A DNA stretch of 6,283 nucleotides from Thermoflexales bacterium (GTDB lineage: Bacteria; Chloroflexota; Anaerolineae; J036; Brachytrichaceae), in the NCBI GenBank assembly GCA_017998555.1, contig JAGOCU010000139.1, forward strand, positions 1 to 6,283, in the 5' to 3' direction. Position 1 is the stretch's first letter. Each line of letters begins with the position of its first letter. A program made the position numbers and the translations under genes. Shown one piece after another: positions 1 to 6,230 of the stretch. Under the pieces are notes generated by a model. It had not been told where the DNA came from, did no database searches, and saw only the letters and a program-made list of their open reading frames with translations.

Positions 1-9
1 CTGCAATCG

Positions 10-693
10 ATGGTCGCGGGTTTGCGCTCGGTTCAGCATTTTGCCCGCTTGCCCGACGCGGATCTCCGCGCGATCGTATTGGGCGGGCAGATGCGCCATT
101 TCAAGCCTGGCGATACGGTTTTCCTGGAGGGCGCGCCCTGCTCCGGGATGCATGTTCTCACCCGGGGCCAGGTTCAGCTCTGCAAGCTGGGGCCGCAGGG
201 CCAGATCAACATCATCGCGACGATCGACCCGGTGATCATGTTCAACGAAGTCGCCGTCCTCGATGGCGGAACAAACCCCGCCACGGCTCTCGCCGTCCAG
301 GACAGCCTGATCTGGCAAGTCAGCCACGCCGCCTTTCAGTCGCTGTTACAGCGCTACCCGGCGATTGGGCTGGGCCTCCTGCGGGTGCTGGCGGCCCGAA
401 ACCGCCTGCTGATGAGTCACTATGAGGATCTGGCCTTTCGGACCATCGTCGGGAGAATGGCCAAGCATCTGGTTGATCTCAGCCAAATGGGCGCGCAGCC
501 GATTGCCCGGCGAAGCCACTCGATTGAAGACATGGCGGGCCGGGTCGCCTGCGCGCCGGAGGCAATCAGCCGGGCGTTGGCCACCCTGAAGCATGAAGGG
601 GCGATCGACTGCAACCGCAATCAGATTCGCGTGACTCGGCCGGAGCGCCTGGCAGCCCTGGCGAATCTCGATCTGCAATTACCGGCCATGTGA
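10..693 (+). CDS. Crp/Fnr-family transcriptional regulator
   Basis: A 227-residue two-domain regulator. Residues about 5-125 form the cyclic-nucleotide-binding-like beta roll (KPGDTVFLEGAPCSGMHVL at 32-50, then a hydrophobic sensor region). A dimerisation helix spans about 118-150. A C-terminal winged helix-turn-helix has its recognition region at about 171-197 (SIEDMAGRVACAPEAISRAL). The cysteines (44, 58, 181, 201) do not form the N-terminal cluster that holds the 4Fe-4S centre in FNR. The cAMP-pocket Arg-Ser pair of CRP is replaced by Pro-Ala-Thr near 90-92. It therefore looks more like DNR/NNR-type or other non-cAMP members, but the ligand is unknown. The frame is open to base 1, so the true start may lie left of the window. 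The gene ends 105 bases before a co-directional membrane operon whose promoter carries an Fnr-like palindrome, so it is the likely regulator of that operon. Confidence 0.9.
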   Translation: MVAGLRSVQHFARLPDADLRAIVLGGQMRHFKPGDTVFLEGAPCSGMHVLTRGQVQLCKLGPQGQINIIATIDPVIMFNEVAVLDGGTNPATALAVQDSLIWQVSHAAFQSLLQRYPAIGLGLLRVLAARNRLLMSHYEDLAFRTIVGRMAKHLVDLSQMGAQPIARRSHSIEDMAGRVACAPEAISRALATLKHEGAIDCNRNQIRVTRPERLAALANLDLQLPAM

Positions 694-709
694 CAGCCTG
701 ACGCTCGCG

Positions 710-727
710 ATTTGACACAAGACAAAT
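710..727. promoter_or_regulatory. Putative Crp/Fnr-type operator palindrome
   Basis: A perfect 5-base inverted repeat, ATTTG-N8-CAAAT, lies between the regulator gene and the membrane operon. The core TTGACACAAGACAA (712-725) matches 7 of the 10 defined bases of the FNR/DNR consensus TTGAT-N4-ATCAA. Its centre, 718.5, is about 40 bases before the start point predicted from the extended -10 at 743-751, which is the usual class II activator position (about -41.5). That the neighbouring regulator binds here is inferred. Confidence 0.5.
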
Positions 728-742
728 ACTTCGCGGCCCATT

Positions 743-751
743 TGTGATAGT
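743..751 (+). promoter_or_regulatory. Putative extended -10 promoter element
   Basis: TGT-GATAGT fits the extended -10 pattern TGn-TATAAT (four of six hexamer bases). It predicts a start near 758 and a leader of about 40 bases before the ATG at 799. There is no good -35 hexamer at standard spacing. That fits an activator-dependent promoter with the palindrome at 710-727 in the activator position. The same bases also resemble half a CRP box (TGTGA-N6-CCACG), a weaker alternative reading. Confidence 0.35.
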
Positions 752-798
752 TTCCACGAACCGGCGGCTTTTGTTCTGGCCGTCCGGTGGAGGCTTTC

Positions 799-2262
799 AT
801 GCGCGCAATTCGGGAGCGTTTTGCATTTCTCTTTCGCTCCACCATGGGCCTGGTCCTTGTCGCGATCGCATCCATCGCGCTGGTAACCGCCTTCTTCGGG
901 ATGATCTCGGGACCGATGGATGAGTTGGGCGTCAAAGCCGTCTTTGTGCGCACCTTTGGCCTGCAGCTCGATCCGGCCCAGCGCGAAGGGCGGATCATCA
1001 TCCTGTATCACAGCATCGCCATGGCCGTCGTCGCGATCGAGGTCTACTTCATCACCTCGCGCTGGCCGATGCGGCCCGAGGAGCAAACGCGAATCAACAG
1101 CACCATCACCATCGGCTACCTGACCTCGATGGTCTTTGGGATGTGGTTCGCCTATTTCGGCCACAACTATGTCTTTCACGGGCTTTTCATCGCCGGGCAG
1201 ACGCTGGTCTTCTTCGCCGGCATCCTGCTGACAGTGGCGCTGTGGCCCTGGCGGGCGGAGTATCGAACGGCGGATCCGGACGTCTCGCGCACGCGGGGCG
1301 GGCTCGACCTCGAACGGGTGGCCCTGTTTGTCATGGCGGTTTCGACCCTGGGCTCCGTCCTGTTCGGCGCGATCCCCGGCTCGCTGTTTGGGAATGGCTT
1401 CGAGACTTTCCTGGCCGAGGATGTCATCCGCCAGCCGGAAAAAGACCCGCTTCAACTGGCCATCATTGGGCACCTGCACATCATGCTCACCCTGATCGCC
1501 ATCGCCTTGAACCTCATCGTCGGGCGCTGGTTCGGCTTCAGGGGAAGACTGCAGAAATGGGCGATGCCTCTGCTCATCATCGGCACGATCATCATCACAC
1601 TCGGGGTGTGGGCGGTGGTCCCGTTTGAGCGCATCGCCCACATCATCATCAACGTCGGGTCATTCCCCGTGCTCATCGCCGCGCTGCTGCTGACCGTGTT
1701 TGTGTGGCGCAAGATCACGGCCGCCCGCCTGACTGAGTTGAAGTTGGCCAAGCCCCGTTTCATTCAGCGCATCGGGGCGCTGCTCCACGATCCGCTGAAG
1801 TTCGGGGCGGTCTGGCAGATGGTCTACATGAACTTCGTCGTGACGGCGATCGGCATCTTCATGGCGATCCAACTGGATAAGATCATCCGCCATTGGCCGG
1901 CCCGCGAGGAACGGGTCGCCCTGACCGGGCATTGGCATGTGCTGTCCGGCATCATTGCCACGATCATCCTGCTCTACTACGCCGACCAGGCCGGGCTGAA
2001 AGGGCGGCTGCGCCAGTGGTTTGGCTGGATCGTCATCATCGCGTCGGATCTGGCCTTTGGGGCGGTGGCGGTGCTGGAGACCCGCAGGCTGTATGTGGAT
2101 GAGCTGGGCCAGCAACCGCTTGTCGACACGATGATGCTGCTGACCGACGCCGGGCTTGCTTCGGTGCTGCTGCTGCTGGGAATCCTGATGGTGTGGCGCC
2201 TGATCGATCTGTTCAAACGCAAAGGCCGATGGAAGGAGGAAAAAGCGGAGGTGCTGCCATGA
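799..2262 (+). CDS. 12-helix His-rich membrane protein, degenerate heme-copper oxidase subunit I-like
   Basis: I chose ATG 799 over an in-frame GTG at 787 because GGAGG at 789-793 sits 5 bases before it. This gives 487 residues with about 12 transmembrane helices: roughly 14-37, 65-86, 102-121, 127-150, 171-195, 219-241, 254-275, 279-303, 335-358, 374-395, 405-426 and 442-468. His71 lies in helix 2 (YHSIAM), His225/His227 in helix 6 (GHLH) and His378/His380 in helix 10 (GHWHVLS). These recall heme-copper oxidase helix 2 (HGxxM), helix 6 (GHPEV) and helix 10 (HFHYVLS), where His ligates the low-spin heme, CuB and both hemes respectively. Helix 7 has no histidine, and helix 6 has no Tyr or Glu, so a normal CuB site is absent. 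A 154-residue internal repeat is visible. The stop overlaps the next gene's start. Family membership is inferred; an unrelated heme-binding or non-heme membrane family remains possible. Confidence 0.8.
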   Translation: MRAIRERFAFLFRSTMGLVLVAIASIALVTAFFGMISGPMDELGVKAVFVRTFGLQLDPAQREGRIIILYHSIAMAVVAIEVYFITSRWPMRPEEQTRINSTITIGYLTSMVFGMWFAYFGHNYVFHGLFIAGQTLVFFAGILLTVALWPWRAEYRTADPDVSRTRGGLDLERVALFVMAVSTLGSVLFGAIPGSLFGNGFETFLAEDVIRQPEKDPLQLAIIGHLHIMLTLIAIALNLIVGRWFGFRGRLQKWAMPLLIIGTIIITLGVWAVVPFERIAHIIINVGSFPVLIAALLLTVFVWRKITAARLTELKLAKPRFIQRIGALLHDPLKFGAVWQMVYMNFVVTAIGIFMAIQLDKIIRHWPAREERVALTGHWHVLSGIIATIILLYYADQAGLKGRLRQWFGWIVIIASDLAFGAVAVLETRRLYVDELGQQPLVDTMMLLTDAGLASVLLLLGILMVWRLIDLFKRKGRWKEEKAEVLP

Positions 2263-3161
2263 AGCGAGAGTTGCTTGCGCTCGCGATCGTACTGCTGTGC
2301 GCTTGCGCTGCCCCTGCCCTGCCGGCTACGACACTCCCTATTGACACCGGCGCGAATCCAGAGGCATGGGTGTCGATACCGGCCGGCCCATATTTCAGCG
2401 GCCAGCACGCCGAGGCGGCCGTCATCGACCGCGACTACAAGATGATGGCGACCCTCGTCACCAACGCGCAGTTCGCCCGATACCTCAACGAGGCGCTGGC
2501 GGCCGGCCGGGTCAGGCTCGATGGGAATCGGGTCGTGGGCTATTACCCGGGCGACCATTTTTCCGGCGCGAAACACGAGGAGGTCATCGGCGCCGGCGAC
2601 TGGCCGCACTTCACGGTCAACACGCCCGGCAGCCGGATCACCCGGGGCGCCGGTCCCGCGGGCAGCCTGGCCTTCGCGGCGAATCCAGGCTTCGAGAATC
2701 ATCCCGTGACGCTGGTGACCTGGTTCGGCGCCCGCGCCTACTGCGAGGCGCAGGGCAGCCGCCTGCCGACCGAGGCGGAATGGGAGAAAGCGGCGCGCGG
2801 GACGGACAAACGGGCCTATCCGTGGGGCGACGCGCTCGAGCGAAACGCGGCCAACTACTACGACAGCCGCGATCCGTTCGAGCAGGCGCTCGGGAAGGCC
2901 GGCGACACCACGCCGGTCGGATACTACTCAGGCAAAACGGTTGCCGGATACACAACCCTGAACGGTCAGAGCCCGTACGGGCTGCACGACATGGCCGGCA
3001 ACGTCTGGCAGTGGACGGCAAACGTATACGAAGGCCAGCACTACCGCTATCTGCGCGGCGGGAGCCGGCTGGACTACGGTTACAACCTGCGGCTGTGGAC
3101 ACGCAACAACGTCAATCCAGAGCACGCCGGGCTGGCCATCGGTTTTCGTTGCGCGCGTTGA
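2259..3161 (+). CDS. Exported SUMF1-domain (formylglycine-generating-enzyme-like, NirV-like) protein
   Basis: The start is ATG 2259, overlapping the previous stop as ATGA. GGAGG at 2247-2251 lies 7 bases upstream, so the two genes are probably translationally coupled. The 300-residue product begins with a signal sequence (MKR, then a hydrophobic run to about 20). LCAC at 13-16 could be a lipobox making it a lipoprotein; ordinary signal-peptidase cleavage is the alternative. The SUMF1 fold follows from about 37 to the end: WVSIPAGPY (37-45), RLPTEAEWEKAARG (168-181), YPWGD (187-191), GLHDMAGNVWQW (241-252), RGGSR (266-270) and terminal GFRCAR (295-300). The paired copper-binding cysteines of true formylglycine-generating enzymes, expected after RGGS, are missing, so sulfatase maturation is unlikely. 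Similar proteins (NirV) lie beside copper nitrite reductase genes, with unknown role. Here it probably acts outside the membrane with its neighbour. Confidence 0.88.
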   Translation: MKRELLALAIVLLCACAAPALPATTLPIDTGANPEAWVSIPAGPYFSGQHAEAAVIDRDYKMMATLVTNAQFARYLNEALAAGRVRLDGNRVVGYYPGDHFSGAKHEEVIGAGDWPHFTVNTPGSRITRGAGPAGSLAFAANPGFENHPVTLVTWFGARAYCEAQGSRLPTEAEWEKAARGTDKRAYPWGDALERNAANYYDSRDPFEQALGKAGDTTPVGYYSGKTVAGYTTLNGQSPYGLHDMAGNVWQWTANVYEGQHYRYLRGGSRLDYGYNLRLWTRNNVNPEHAGLAIGFRCAR

Positions 3162-3190
3162 GCGGGCTCGGCCGCGCCGGAGGAACCGGG

Positions 3191-4045
3191 ATGCGAGAGA
3201 TAGCCACCACCATCAAGCAATACGCGGCGCTGATCAAGTCGCTGCAGACCGCCCTGCTGCTGATCACCGGCCTGGCGGGCTACATGAGCGCGCGTTGTCC
3301 GGTGACCCACTGGACGACCGTGGCCGGGCTCCTGGGCAGCCTTTTCCTCGCGGTGAGCGGGAGCACGATCCTGAACATGTGGTACGACCGCGACATCGAC
3401 AGCGTGATGAACCGCACCCATCACCGGCCGATTGCGTCCGGGAAAGTGCGGCCGGCGCATGCGTTCCGGATCGGGCTGCTTTTTGCGGCGGCCGGCGTCG
3501 GGTGGGCGATTGCGCTGGACCCGCTGTATGGCCTGATCGTGTTTGCCGGCCTGTTCTTCGACGTGGTCGTCTACACGCTCTGGCTCAAGCGCCGCACGTG
3601 CTGGTCGGTCGTATGGGGGGGCATTTCGGGCGGCATGCCCATTCTGGCGGGTCGGGTGCTGGGCCTCGGATATCTCGACCTGATCGGCGCGCTGCTGGCG
3701 GTCTCGGTGCTGTTCTGGATCCCCACCCACATGCTGACCTTCTCGCTGCGTTATGCCGCCGATTACGCGGCGGCTCGCATTCCCACCTTCCCTTCGACAT
3801 ACGGCGCCACGGTCACGCGCCGCGCAATCGCCGCGGCGAGCGTCCTGGCCGCGCTGGCCATCGGTCTGGCGGCGGTGTTGATCCAGGTGCAGTGGGGATA
3901 TCTGCAGGTGTTGGGCGTGTTGTCGGGGGCGTTGATGTTCCTGGCCTTCTGGGTGGCCTTGCGACCGGCGGACCGGTTGAACTTCAGCCTCTTCAAATAC
4001 GCTTCGTTCTATATGCTTTCAGCGATGCTCCTGCTTTCGCTGTAA
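3191..4045 (+). CDS. ctaB-like: UbiA-superfamily prenyltransferase, protoheme IX farnesyltransferase (heme O synthase)-like
   Basis: ATG 3191 is chosen because GGAGG at 3179-3183 lies 7 bases upstream; the reading frame is open much further left, but that part overlaps the SUMF1 gene. The product is 284 residues, the usual CtaB length, with about 8-9 hydrophobic helices. The first Asp-rich site reads NMWYDRDIDSVMNRTHHRP (62-80), the hallmark NxxxDxxxDxxMxRTxxRP of heme O synthases. It is followed by YTLWLKRRT (128-136) and GGISGGMPILAG (143-154). The second site is IPTHMLTFSLRYAADYAAARIP (177-198), where classic CtaB has a TPPHFW-type motif. Known family members attach farnesyl to heme b to make heme O in the membrane. 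Divergence in the second half leaves the exact substrate open. The position in an operon with a heme-copper-oxidase-like protein supports a heme-modifying role. Confidence 0.85.
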   Translation: MREIATTIKQYAALIKSLQTALLLITGLAGYMSARCPVTHWTTVAGLLGSLFLAVSGSTILNMWYDRDIDSVMNRTHHRPIASGKVRPAHAFRIGLLFAAAGVGWAIALDPLYGLIVFAGLFFDVVVYTLWLKRRTCWSVVWGGISGGMPILAGRVLGLGYLDLIGALLAVSVLFWIPTHMLTFSLRYAADYAAARIPTFPSTYGATVTRRAIAAASVLAALAIGLAAVLIQVQWGYLQVLGVLSGALMFLAFWVALRPADRLNFSLFKYASFYMLSAMLLLSL

Positions 4046-4121
4046 GGACTCCCAACAAGACCCGTGCGCGGGGGATGGCGCCTCCGCAAAAGGTCGTGTT
4101 GGCGGCCGCAAGGAGAACATG

Positions 4122-4799
4122 ATGAAACAGAAGAATGGCATGTCCCGGTTTCTACGATTTGTGGGGATCGTCCTGATGGCCCTGACCGCCGGGTTCACGG
4201 TCCTGGCCGGCGTGGGCGGCATCTGCGCCGCGGCCGCGCCAACGAATTGGGCCAGCCTGGCGCCGCTCGCCCCATTTCAATGGCTGTATGCGCTGTTCGT
4301 CGTCGTCACCCTCGCGATCGGGGTCGCCGGCATCCGCGCGACGATCTGTCTGATCCGAGGGCAGGCGCATTCCTACCGCGATGCGCTGATCGCGCTGATT
4401 GCGGGCATCGTCGTGGGCGTGATCCATATCGCCGCCTCTCGGGCGCTGCGCGGGGGATCGATGCCGGTGGATATGGTGGTGTATGTGACGGCATTCACCC
4501 TGGCGGTGCTGCTCCTGTTGCGTTTGCCCGGGATCTGGAAGGACGTGGACTACACCCGCGGCAACGGCGCCGGGCGCCTGACGACGGGCGCCACCGCCAT
4601 CGTCATCGGCGCGCTGGCGTTGCTCATCCCCATTCCCATGGCCGCGAGCCACACCTGGGATGGGATCAACTATGCGGACGCATTCCATGCGGCCATGATC
4701 GTGATAAGCGGGATCCTGATCGTGACGGGGATTGCCGCGCTGGCCGCGCCCGGCGTTAGGCCGCGCGCCGAGCCGTCTGCGATTCCGGCCGCGGTTTGA
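4122..4799 (+). CDS. Conserved-looking six-helix membrane protein of unknown function
   Basis: Two adjacent ATGs (4119, 4122) are possible. I chose 4122 because AGGAG at 4111-4115 gives a normal 6-base spacing rather than 3. The product is 225 residues with about six hydrophobic segments: roughly 11-38, 53-78, 87-108, 116-135, 153-173 and 188-209. No catalytic motif is recognised. Notable residues are Cys35 and four histidines: His83 in a loop, His102 in helix 3, His177 before the loop SHTWDGINYADAFH, and His189 at the start of helix 6. The C terminus is a short Pro/Ala-rich tail. The gene lies 76 bases after the CtaB-like gene on the same strand, with no evident terminator between, so it is probably the last gene of the operon. 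I do not recognise the family. A role in the same membrane heme process is a guess from context only. Confidence 0.8.
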   Translation: MKQKNGMSRFLRFVGIVLMALTAGFTVLAGVGGICAAAAPTNWASLAPLAPFQWLYALFVVVTLAIGVAGIRATICLIRGQAHSYRDALIALIAGIVVGVIHIAASRALRGGSMPVDMVVYVTAFTLAVLLLLRLPGIWKDVDYTRGNGAGRLTTGATAIVIGALALLIPIPMAASHTWDGINYADAFHAAMIVISGILIVTGIAALAAPGVRPRAEPSAIPAAV

Positions 4800-4852
4800 C
4801 CCAACCGCTGGGCGTGAGCGTCCAAGTTTCCGGCAGCCCGGGGGCAGGCGGA

Positions 4853-4858
4853 TACACT
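4853..4858 (+). promoter_or_regulatory. Possible -10 element for the P450 gene (leaderless start)
   Basis: TACACT fits the TAnnnT -10 pattern and ends 7 bases before the ATG at 4866. A transcript would thus begin at or next to the start codon. The ATG has no convincing Shine-Dalgarno sequence, unlike the operon genes upstream, which agrees with a leaderless mRNA. There is no clear -35. The call is weak because short A/T-containing hexamers arise by chance. Confidence 0.25.
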
Positions 4859-4865
4859 TGCGCGC

Positions 4866-6226
4866 ATGACGACAACATTGCGGGCCGTGCCTGCCTCGCG
4901 CGGTGGCGCCGGGCCGCTCGGCCTGCTGGCCGAATTTCAGACGGATCCGCTCGGCCTGCTGAGCCGGCTGCACCGGGAGAACGGCGACATCGCCCGCGGG
5001 CGCTTTCTGTGGGTTGACAACTTGTTTGTCTTCCGGCCCGAGTATGTGAAGCGCGTGCTGCTGGACAACAACAAGAACTATCGCAAGGACCCCTTTACGA
5101 CGGGCATTCTGCGCTTCTTCGGGCAGGACAACCTCTTCACCGGCGACGGCGACTTCTGGCTGCGCCAGCGCCGCCTGATGCAGCCCATGTTCCACCGCCA
5201 GCGCATCACCAGCTTCGGAAAGACCATGGCAGACGCGGCCGGCGAGATGCTGGACGGCTGGGAGCGCCGCCGGGCGGCCAACCCGGGCGAGGTGTTCTGG
5301 CTCAACGACGAGATGATGCAGGTGACGATGCGGATCGTTGGGCAGGCCCTGTTCAGCGAGGACCTGAGCACCGAGGCCAGCCGACTGGGCCAGGCCTTCA
5401 ACGACGCCGATCACTACATTTCGTTCCGCTTCAAGCACCCGGCCTGGCAGGCCTGGCTTCCCGGACGGCGCAACGCCGGCGCGCGGGCTGCCCGCGACGT
5501 CGTGGTGACCCGGATCCGGGAGATGATCGCCCGCCGCCGCCAAAGCGGCGAGCGGCGCGACGACCTGCTCAGCATGCTGATCGAAGCCCGCGACGAGGAG
5601 ACCGGGGCGGGGCTGGATGACGAACAGATCCGGCGCGAGGCCGGGGTGATGATCGCCGCCGGGCACGAGACCACCGCGGCCGCCCTGACCTGGGCGTTCT
5701 ACCTGCTGGCCACCCACCCTGAGCAAGAGGCCAGACTGCAAGCCGAGATCGCGACCGTGCTCGGACGCCGGCCTGCCACGATCGACGATGTCAGCGCGCT
5801 GACCTACACCCGCCAGGTCATTGACGAAACGCTCCGGCTCTACCCGCCGGCCTGGGCGACGGCGCGCCAGGCAATCGGCGAGGACGCCTTGGGCCGTATC
5901 GCGTGCCGGCCGGGATGAACATCAATCTCCCGATTCATGCCATCCACCACAGCCCGGTCTACTGGGAGCGGCCCGACGACTTCGAGCCCGAGCGTTTCGC
6001 GCCCGAACGGGCGGAACGGCAGGAGCGCTTCTCGTACCTGCCCTTCGGCGGCGGCCCGCGCCAGTGCATCGGCAACATGTTCGCCCTGACCGAGGCCACG
6101 CTCATCCTGGCCGCGGTCGTCCAACGTTATCAGCTACGCGTCGTGGCCGGTCATGCGGTCCGGCCCGAACCCGTGCTGACGCTGAACACAAGCGCCGGGC
6201 TGCCCGTCACCCTGGAGCCGCGCTAG
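4866..6226 (+). pseudogene. Cytochrome P450, interrupted by a one-base frameshift
   Basis: The frame from ATG 4866 carries the first three-quarters of a P450 and stops at TGA 5916-5918. The remainder continues in the next frame from about 5897 to TAG 6224-6226. Restoring one base near 5895 gives about 453 residues, normal for a bacterial P450. Motifs in order are WLRQR (helix C, 98-102), AGHETT (I-helix oxygen-activation site, 265-270), ETLR (K-helix ExxR, 321-324), then on the repaired reading YRVPAGM (345-351), FEPERF (373-378) and the heme loop FGGGPRQCIG (394-403), whose Cys401 (codon 6065-6067) ligates heme iron. P450s insert oxygen into organic substrates using electrons from separate redox partners; the substrate cannot be read here. 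No membrane anchor is present. Because both halves are otherwise intact, this is either a very recent inactivation or a sequencing error. It lies 66 bases after the membrane operon. Confidence 0.9.
5892..5899 (+). other. Frameshift site in the P450 gene
   Basis: Upstream codons read GCC TTG GGC (Ala-Leu-Gly) in the first frame. From 5897, TAT CGC GTG CCG GCC GGG ATG reads YRVPAGM in the frame one base back. Only CG (5895-5896) lies between, so one base is missing from a single codon; one added base restores a typical P450 sequence, Leu-Gly-x-Tyr-Arg-Val-Pro-Ala-Gly. The first frame otherwise ends 19 bases on. Confidence 0.85.
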
Positions 6227-6230
6227 CCTC

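Noticed and set aside
743..758. A CRP-type box TGTGA-N6-TCACA
   Set aside because: The second half reads CCACG, matching only three of five bases. The stretch is better explained as an extended -10 element.
787..798. GTG 787 as the start of the 12-helix membrane protein
   Set aside because: It lies within the ribosome binding site (GGAGG at 789-793) that serves the ATG at 799.
679..1641. A 320-codon open frame on the minus strand opposite the 12-helix membrane protein
   Set aside because: It is rich in Asp, Arg, Gly and Pro with no domain or hydrophobic pattern, which is typical of the antisense of a GC-rich membrane gene. The + strand frame has clear helices and a ribosome binding site.
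799..2262. NnrS or standard NorB/quinol NO reductase identity for the membrane protein
   Set aside because: The helix-7 histidine pair and helix-6 Glu of NO reductases are absent, and the His-rich N-terminal pattern I associate with NnrS is not seen.
2366..3190. Upstream extension of the CtaB-like frame to about 559 residues
   Set aside because: The extra 275 codons overlap the SUMF1 gene out of frame and read as Arg-rich nonsense. The strong GGAGG at 3179-3183 marks ATG 3191 as the start.
4046..4121. Terminator between the CtaB-like gene and the small membrane protein gene
   Set aside because: I see no convincing GC-rich hairpin followed by a T run in these 76 bases, so the operon probably continues.
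4152..5741. A 529-codon open frame on the minus strand spanning the small membrane protein and the P450
   Set aside because: It runs antisense through two well-supported genes and the gap between them. It has low-complexity composition and no recognisable domain, so it is a GC-rich shadow frame.
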